Positions 58,849 through 64,000 of a stretch of DNA of 64,000 nt are shown in pieces. The first letter of the stretch is position 1; every line of letters starts with the position of its first letter. Source of the DNA: Ruthenibacterium lactatiformans (GTDB lineage: Bacteria > Bacillota > Clostridia > Oscillospirales > Ruminococcaceae); NCBI RefSeq assembly GCF_000949455.1, contig NZ_JXXK01000017.1, positions 1 through 64,000 of the forward strand, in the 5' to 3' direction. A program made the position numbers and the translations under genes. The notes beneath the pieces were generated by a model that was given only the letters and a program-made list of their open reading frames with translations, made no database searches and was not told the origin of the DNA.

Positions 58849-60631
58849 ATGCCTTCAGCATCCGCCAGAGCGTGGTGCGGCTGATGCCAAGGCTCTGCGC
58901 CGCACGGCTTTGGTTGTCGCCGCTTTTTTCCAGTACCATTCGGACGATCTCCCGCTCGATGAGGGCCAGCGGCTGGGAGAGGTCGAGAGAGGCGGCGGGG
59001 GAGGCCGCCGTATCCGCGTCGGCGGGCGCAAGGGAAAGCTCCGCCTGCAGGGCGGCCTGAACGTCCGACAGCCGGATTTGTGCATCCGTGCACAGTTCCG
59101 TCAGCCGTTCCATCACGCGGTGGAACTGCAGATAGTTCTGCGTCCACGGATACTGGCGCAGCAGCGTAAGCGCATCCGCGTCGATGCCGCGCCACTGCCT
59201 GCCGGTGTCTATCGTATGGCGGTCCAGATACAGGCTGAACGCGGTTTCCACCTGCGCGGGTTGGGCGTGCAGGGAGGAAAGGCAGAGGGGAAAGCAAGAC
59301 AGGCGGTTGATGAATTCCATTGCCGCTCCGCTGATGCGCCCGTCACCGGCTTCCACACGCGAAAAAATCAGCTGGTTGTGCTTCGCGGTCTGTCCCTCCA
59401 GCAGAAAGGCCAGAAGCTGGCGCCACTGCGTATCGTCCAACGCGTTCAGGTTTTGGAAATACAGCGTGTTTTCCGTATCGCAAAGCGGAGAACTGTGGTG
59501 TCCCAGCAGATAATTCCAGGTTTTACGGCTCAGCAGGTTACAGTCGATCTGAATAAAAGGGTGGCTGCGACGCGCGCTGCGCAGGTAGATCGTGCGCGCC
59601 AGATATTCCTTCCCTGTTCCGGCGGCGCCGAACAGAAACACCGGTGCGCGTCCTGCCGCCGCCTGCAGGATGCTTTGATGATATTGGGCGGTGAGGCCGG
59701 TGATGTTATAGATACCGGCGGAGCACGCCTCCTCCAATTGGCTGCAGTTATAGTAGCTGATGCCGTATTTGTCCCCGGCGACAGGGGGTGTGGAAGCGAG
59801 AAAATAAAAGGCGGTATAGGCCTCTCCGTCGGAGGGAAGCTGCATCGCTTCAATGTTGTACAGCAGCCCGCGGAACTGCTGCATGACCTTGATGCGTCCC
59901 GCGGCGGCCACGCTCTCGATTTTTTCGCGCAGCATGTCCAGCAGCTCTGCGGAGGCGTCCTCCAGCGTGGAAAAAACCAGCTTGCCCGCACGGGTGAATA
60001 CTACGGTCTGGCTGGTGCGTTTGTGCAGGAGCTGGCGCAGGAACTGGTTTTCGCTGCGCAGCTGGCGGTTGGCGCTGCAGAAAAAAACAGCCTGGTCGAA
60101 CGCGGCGCGGATGCTTTCGGCGCTGGAGGTGATAAGGAAAGCGTTGACGTCCATCTCCTTGGCGGCGGTGTAGGTGACCATATCGCACAGGACCGAGGCA
60201 TATTCCTCCCGCCGCAGGTATTGCAGCGTGGTAACGGCCTGGCTGGAGGATTGTATGGTAAATACGTCCAGCTGGTATGGCAGCAGCGTCCGCAGGATGC
60301 CCATATCCTGTGTGATGTTGGAATATCCCACAATGGCCACCCGCCCCTCGTGAATGTTGGCGCGCTGAAGCGTGCACAGGACATCGTACACGGTGGTGCC
60401 GATCTCGATGACCGGCAGCGAAACGGATTGTTTCAGCAGTCTGGCCGTGCCGCCCCGGGAGATGATCACATCAAAATTTGCGTGGAAGCCTTTCTGCGCG
60501 AGCTCCAGCCCTTTGGCCAGATCGCCCACGCTGATGGTCAGCTCCAGGCCGTCGTATTCTTTCGCGGTCTCTGTTAAAAGCGGCACCATCCCGGGATAGG
60601 GAGAGATCGCCAGTACTTTGATGGATGGCAT
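58847..60631 (-). CDS. PrpR-type regulator with degenerate AAA+ domain
   Basis: This 594-residue protein has an N-terminal PrpR sensor domain (about residues 5-185, GGTARLLKQSVSLPVIEIGTTVYDVLC) and a PAS-like segment. An AAA+ domain with Walker A GAAGTGK (335-341) follows, and then a C-terminal Fis-type helix-turn-helix (LALIEREIVRMVLEKSGDNQSRAAQSLGISRTTLWRML). It looks like a sigma-54 activator, but the GAFTGA loop is missing (LLGHHSSPLC occupies the place) and the Walker B is degenerate (TLYFQNLNAL). It therefore probably regulates by ordinary DNA binding. It is divergent from the acid-sugar kinase operon. Confidence 0.85.
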   Translation of the reverse strand: MPSIKVLAISPYPGMVPLLTETAKEYDGLELTISVGDLAKGLELAQKGFHANFDVIISRGGTARLLKQSVSLPVIEIGTTVYDVLCTLQRANIHEGRVAIVGYSNITQDMGILRTLLPYQLDVFTIQSSSQAVTTLQYLRREEYASVLCDMVTYTAAKEMDVNAFLITSSAESIRAAFDQAVFFCSANRQLRSENQFLRQLLHKRTSQTVVFTRAGKLVFSTLEDASAELLDMLREKIESVAAAGRIKVMQQFRGLLYNIEAMQLPSDGEAYTAFYFLASTPPVAGDKYGISYYNCSQLEEACSAGIYNITGLTAQYHQSILQAAAGRAPVFLFGAAGTGKEYLARTIYLRSARRSHPFIQIDCNLLSRKTWNYLLGHHSSPLCDTENTLYFQNLNALDDTQWRQLLAFLLEGQTAKHNQLIFSRVEAGDGRISGAAMEFINRLSCFPLCLSSLHAQPAQVETAFSLYLDRHTIDTGRQWRGIDADALTLLRQYPWTQNYLQFHRVMERLTELCTDAQIRLSDVQAALQAELSLAPADADTAASPAASLDLSQPLALIEREIVRMVLEKSGDNQSRAAQSLGISRTTLWRMLKA

Positions 60632-60678
60632 TTTCTTTCATCTCTCTTTTGTTTAAAAATGAAACATATTTTTGCTTT

Positions 60679-60707
60679 ATTATAGCGAATTCACAAAGAA
60701 AACACAA
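60679..60707 (-). promoter_or_regulatory. Promoter of the PrpR-like gene
   Basis: On the minus strand TTGTGT, 17 bases, and a perfect TATAAT. An ATGAAAC half-site (60659-60665) lies just downstream. Confidence 0.65.
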
Positions 60708-60722
60708 CAAATTTTCTTAAGT

Positions 60723-60737
60723 GTTTCATAATGAAAC
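60723..60737. promoter_or_regulatory. Near-palindromic operator in the divergent region
   Basis: GTTTCAT and ATGAAAC flank a single A. It lies between the PrpR-like promoter and a TATAAT box (60782-60787) for the kinase gene, which lacks a good -35. This suits an activator site. Confidence 0.55.
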
Positions 60738-60831
60738 GATTTGCGAAGGGATTCTGCATACCAGCATAAAAAATACGCCTGTATAATGAAAATGACGAAA
60801 GGTCCGCCGGACAGGGATAAGAGGAGAGCCT

Positions 60832-62073
60832 ATGATACATTTATTTGTAATTGCGGATGATTTTACAGGCGCGCTGGATACAGGCGTACAGTTTGCCTCC
60901 TATGGAGCGGCCACGAAGGTCGTTGTGGGGACAGGCCTGCAGGCACTGGAGGCAGACGCGCAAACACAGGTGCTCGTGGTGGATGCCGAGACACGCCACC
61001 TTCCGGCGGCGCAGGCATATGATACGGTCTACCGCCTGGTGCGCTGGGCAAAGGAAAAAAAGATCGGATGCATCTATAAAAAGACAGATTCCGCGCTGCG
61101 CGGGAATATCGGGGCAGAGCTTTCCGCCGCGCTGGCAGCGGATGGAGGCGACAGGCTCCATTTCGTGCCCGCCTTCCCGAATCTGGACCGCGTCACCCGC
61201 GGCGGCGTACACTACATCGGCGGCGTGCCCGTTGCCCAAAGTGTGTTTGGAAAGGACCCCTTTGAGCCGGTGACGCATTCCCGTGTGGAGGATATTCTGC
61301 ATGAACAGACGGATACACTGTGCGCCTATATCCTCGGCGGCGGTTCCGCAGAGGGCAAAGCAGGCGTGCTGGTCTATGAAGCTCAGACGAACCGGGATAT
61401 GGCGCAGATCGCCGACCGGCTGGCGGCCCGGAGCGAGACCGGACTGCTGGCCGGCTGCGCGGGCTTTGCATCCGTGCTGCCGCGGCTGTTGCAGCTGTCC
61501 TGCCGGGATACCGCGCCGCTGCCGCTCTGCGGCCGTCTGCTCGCGGTCTGCGGCAGCATCAACCCGGTCTCGCTGGAGCAGTGCGCGCAGGCCGAGGCGC
61601 AGGGAGCGCCCCGCTTCAGCCTCACGCCGGAGCAGAAGCTCTCGCGGGACTGGGCGGCCGGCGCACAGGCGGGCGAAATGCTGGGAGCTGTGTTACGGGC
61701 CTGTTCGCAGGAGCCGGTGGTGGTGCTGGACACAGGCGGCGCGGTGGAGAACGCGGGCGCGGACAAAACCGCAGACCGCATCCAGATCGCCAATACGCTG
61801 GGCGCGCTGCTCAAGCGTCTGCTGGACGACGGGCTGGAGAGCACGGTGCTGATCATGGGCGGTGATTGTCTTTTGGGCCTGATGCGCCAGCTGGATGTAA
61901 CGGAGATCATGCCTCTGTGCGAAGTCGCGCCGGGCGTGGTGCTGTCGCAGTTCACCTATGGCGGACGGCAATGGAACCTTGTTTCCAAATCCGGTGGGTT
62001 TGGAGCAAAGACACTGTTTTATGACCTGCAAAACATTCTGGAACGATGGAAAAAGGAACTGCCCGCGGTGTGA
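60832..62073 (+). CDS. Four-carbon acid sugar kinase family protein (DUF1537)
   Basis: This 413-residue kinase matches the OtnK/DUF1537 family, which phosphorylates four-carbon sugar acids such as threonate, erythronate or 3-oxo forms. The N-terminal domain has ADDFTGALDTGVQFA and YKKTDSALRGNIGAEL. The C-terminal nucleotide-binding part has VVLDTGGAVENAGADKTADRIQI and VLIMGGDCLLGLMRQLDV. It heads an operon with two esterase-type genes. The usual partners (OtnC aldolase, dehydrogenase, OtnI isomerase) may lie past the window. Confidence 0.88.
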   Translation: MIHLFVIADDFTGALDTGVQFASYGAATKVVVGTGLQALEADAQTQVLVVDAETRHLPAAQAYDTVYRLVRWAKEKKIGCIYKKTDSALRGNIGAELSAALAADGGDRLHFVPAFPNLDRVTRGGVHYIGGVPVAQSVFGKDPFEPVTHSRVEDILHEQTDTLCAYILGGGSAEGKAGVLVYEAQTNRDMAQIADRLAARSETGLLAGCAGFASVLPRLLQLSCRDTAPLPLCGRLLAVCGSINPVSLEQCAQAEAQGAPRFSLTPEQKLSRDWAAGAQAGEMLGAVLRACSQEPVVVLDTGGAVENAGADKTADRIQIANTLGALLKRLLDDGLESTVLIMGGDCLLGLMRQLDVTEIMPLCEVAPGVVLSQFTYGGRQWNLVSKSGGFGAKTLFYDLQNILERWKKELPAV

Positions 62074-62116
62074 CGGGGCATGCAGCCTTTCGGACAGGAA
62101 AAAAGGAGAAGATAAA

Positions 62117-63802
62117 ATGCGTATCGCCTGGGAAGGACGGGAGCTGTACTGCCATATCTCAACAAAAGCAGGCTTTGACCCGGTAAAAACACTTTATGTC
62201 TGCGCTCCGGGCGCGGATGCGGCAAGCTATGAAGCCGCCGCACGTTTTGCGCAGGCATCCGGCTGGCGGGAAATCGCAGAGCAGGACGGGGCGGTACTGG
62301 TGCTCCCCATCGTGCCGCACGGCTGGCGGGCGGAGGACGCGGGGCTGCTGATGAAGATCTACCGCGGCACGCGCGGCAGCTTTCCGACCCAAAGCGGGAA
62401 AAGCCTGTATGGGCGCGGCGGCTATTTGTGGTGTTGGGAAACACTGATCTATGCGGTGGGATATGAGGACGGCGCCTCTTTCCTGGGCGACGCCTCGGCT
62501 GCCTGTCCAAGCTTTTTTGCTGCGGCGGCGCTCGTGGGCGGCGTGCCGCAGGATTATACGCCCGGGGAGCGTCCTTCCAGTCACTGGCTCGTGGAAAATG
62601 TGAGCGCGGATTATAAAACCCTGAACCGGGAGCTGCCCGTCTGCCTCTGGCTGATGGTGCGTGAACGGCAGGAGGCGGACGCGGCTGTCCGCTATTTCAA
62701 CTGGAGCAACGGCGCGCAGGGGCCGGGCTGTGAAGAAATGTTTGATGATATTTCCGCGACGGTCTACCGGGCGCCGGATGGCGGAGCGGCGCAGGTACGG
62801 ATTTCGACCGGAACCTTCGGCCCGGAGCCTGCGCTGGCGCGCACGGTTTTTTCACAGCTTTTTGAACGCGTCATCCGCTGGAAAAACGGCCCGGATGGAA
62901 AGCTGACGCCTTTCATGAGCCGTGCGGACTTTTATGCGTCCCCGCGCTTTGCGCTGGATTCTGTTGTGTACGGGGGCCGCAGCTACGGCTTTTTCGTTCA
63001 TGTGCCGGAAGGGCTGACGGCGGAGCAGGCCAGGGGCCTGCCGCTGGTGTTCAGCGTACATGGCCGGGGCGAACCGGCCTGGATGTTCGCGGAGAAAAAC
63101 GGCTGGGACAGGCTGGCGGACGAGACCGGCGCGTTTCTGCTGGCCGTGCCGGACTCTCCGGAAAACATCTGGTTTCTGGAACGCGACGGCGGTGTATTCG
63201 CCCGGATGATCGACAGGCTCCACAGCCGTTACGGCATCGACCGGGAGCGCGTTTATCTGACGGGCTTTTCCAACGGAGGCATGATGACACGGGAGGCGGG
63301 CACGCGGTATCCGCAGCTTTTCGCGGCTTTATCACCCTGGAATGCACCGCCTGCCGAGACCTGGCCCGGCTTTGCGGAAGGCGGGTGGCAGATGCCGTGC
63401 TTCATCTATCTGGGTGACAACGACCCCGTCGCGCGGGGCACGGAAGAACCGCTGCTGGAGCAGATGCTCCGGGCAAACTGTTGTGCGGCTGTGCGGACGG
63501 CCGGGGGCTTTGTGCCGGATGCGATATACAACGGCGAAAACCATTACACTGCCGCGCGTGGGTATACCGAGGGCGAACGCTTTGGCACAGCGGTCTACCG
63601 GGACGCGCAGGGCGTACCGCGCGTATGTGTGACAGTGATGAAAAATATGCCCCACGGAGCGATCCACGATGAGAGCCGGGCGGCATGGGAATTTATGAGA
63701 CGGTATCGGAGGCCGGGAAACGGAAAGGCTGTGGAAACGGTGCCGCATACAGAGAGCACAGAAACAGAATGCGCAAAACAAAAGGAGGAGCGACTGAAGT
63801 GA
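62117..63802 (+). CDS. Alpha/beta-hydrolase, polyhydroxybutyrate depolymerase/esterase-like
   Basis: This 561-residue protein has no signal peptide. The C-terminal half is an esterase fold with HGRGEPAWMFAEKNGW, VYLTGFSNGGMM (nucleophile Ser in GFSNGG) and a final MPHGAIHDE with the probable catalytic His. The first 280 residues are less clear and resemble a duplicated or degenerate hydrolase fold (VPHGWRAEDAG, FFAAAALVGG). The PHB-depolymerase/LpqC group also includes feruloyl and acetyl esterases. AAAAGGAGAAG precedes the ATG, and the next gene overlaps it by 4 bases. Confidence 0.75.
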   Translation: MRIAWEGRELYCHISTKAGFDPVKTLYVCAPGADAASYEAAARFAQASGWREIAEQDGAVLVLPIVPHGWRAEDAGLLMKIYRGTRGSFPTQSGKSLYGRGGYLWCWETLIYAVGYEDGASFLGDASAACPSFFAAAALVGGVPQDYTPGERPSSHWLVENVSADYKTLNRELPVCLWLMVRERQEADAAVRYFNWSNGAQGPGCEEMFDDISATVYRAPDGGAAQVRISTGTFGPEPALARTVFSQLFERVIRWKNGPDGKLTPFMSRADFYASPRFALDSVVYGGRSYGFFVHVPEGLTAEQARGLPLVFSVHGRGEPAWMFAEKNGWDRLADETGAFLLAVPDSPENIWFLERDGGVFARMIDRLHSRYGIDRERVYLTGFSNGGMMTREAGTRYPQLFAALSPWNAPPAETWPGFAEGGWQMPCFIYLGDNDPVARGTEEPLLEQMLRANCCAAVRTAGGFVPDAIYNGENHYTAARGYTEGERFGTAVYRDAQGVPRVCVTVMKNMPHGAIHDESRAAWEFMRRYRRPGNGKAVETVPHTESTETECAKQKEERLK

Positions 63803-64000
63803 ACGATACGATGAACGAGATCACAGCATTTTCTCCCTTCGGAGGACGTCTGGTGCTGGAGGAGGTCAAAGGTGCGCAGGAACGTGCGAATGTGCCGGAG
63901 AACAGCATCGAGACGAAGGCGGGCGATGACCGCAGCATGTACGTCTATGTGCCGGCTTCCGGCTGCCCGGACGCGAAACAGACGCAGGTCGTCATGTTTC
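63799..64000 (+). CDS. Second esterase-like protein, cut by the window end
   Basis: A GTG at 63799 follows AAAGGAGGAG by 8 bases and overlaps the previous stop by 4. The 67 visible residues include SPFGGRLVLEEVKGAQ and DDRSMYVYVPASGCPDAKQTQVVMF. The latter resembles the opening of PHB-depolymerase/esterase domains, like the preceding protein. It is open to the window end. The family call is tentative. Confidence 0.55.
   Translation, partial: MNDTMNEITAFSPFGGRLVLEEVKGAQERANVPENSIETKAGDDRSMYVYVPASGCPDAKQTQVVMF

Noticed and set aside
60723..60787. Possible sigma-54 promoter for the acid-sugar kinase, suggested by the regulator type
   Set aside because: I found no TGGCAC-N5-TTGC element in the divergent region, and the regulator lacks GAFTGA. 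A TATAAT box is present instead.

Overview
The window is about 64 kb of chromosomal DNA from a GC-rich Gram-positive anaerobe, most likely a gut clostridium of the Oscillospiraceae/Ruminococcaceae type. The reasons are strong AGGAGG-type ribosome binding sites, lipoproteins with Leu-Ala-Ala-Cys-Gly lipoboxes, a YesM/YesN-type two-component pair, an Asp23-FakA-RecG cluster, an archaeal/eukaryal-type prolyl-tRNA synthetase, an HPr with both phosphorylation sites, and many non-ATG starts. This placement is an inference from gene content, not from rRNA. There is no phage, insertion sequence or CRISPR array that I can support.

Layout. 1-2.1 kb: the end of an iron-containing alcohol dehydrogenase, a frameshifted reductase pseudogene and tRNA-Val. 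2.2-4.5 kb: an autoregulated GntR/ABC export operon. 4.5-12 kb (minus strand): an SGNH/MBOAT glycan O-acylation pair, a methyltransferase, an Lsa-type ABC-F resistance protein with an attenuator-like leader, and a CYTH-WYL-zinc ribbon-DUF3781 cluster. 12-15 kb: an rRNA methyltransferase, two acetyltransferases and a small exported protein. 15-25.4 kb: a disaccharide phosphorolysis and uptake locus (GH94 phosphorylase, phosphohexomutase, YesM kinase, ABC sugar transporter, YesN regulator) with a strongly folded intergenic element. 25.4-29.8 kb: a glycosyltransferase with rmlA, rmlD and rmlB. 29.8-37 kb (minus): proS, acpP, DUF554, recG, fakA-like and asp23. 37-42 kb: a solute-binding lipoprotein paired with a GGDEF-EAL receptor, then HPr. 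42-48 kb: a cation/proton antiporter divergent from a LysR regulator, an AbrB/ABC operon, a PH-domain protein, an HD hydrolase and tRNA-Tyr and tRNA-Thr. 48-54.2 kb: a DUF362 ferredoxin-like protein and the galactose-type mgl operon, which carries an extra membrane protein. 54-58.8 kb: a two-repeat lipoprotein, a LacI regulator and glycogen phosphorylase. 58.8-64 kb: a PrpR-like regulator divergent from an acid-sugar kinase and two esterase-type genes, the last cut by the window edge.

How it fits together. The common theme is sugar capture: three sugar-binding lipoproteins, two phosphorylases feeding sugar phosphates, a mutase, HPr and a sugar-acid kinase. The most unusual items are the ABC-F leader with a three-codon reading frame, the folded element at 24.4-24.6 kb flanked by repeated promoter-like 15-mers, the solute-binding protein/c-di-GMP receptor pair, the repeat-containing membrane protein in the mgl operon, the two-repeat NisI-like lipoprotein, the frame conflict at the proS start, and the esterase/acid-sugar kinase cluster under a degenerate AAA+ regulator.
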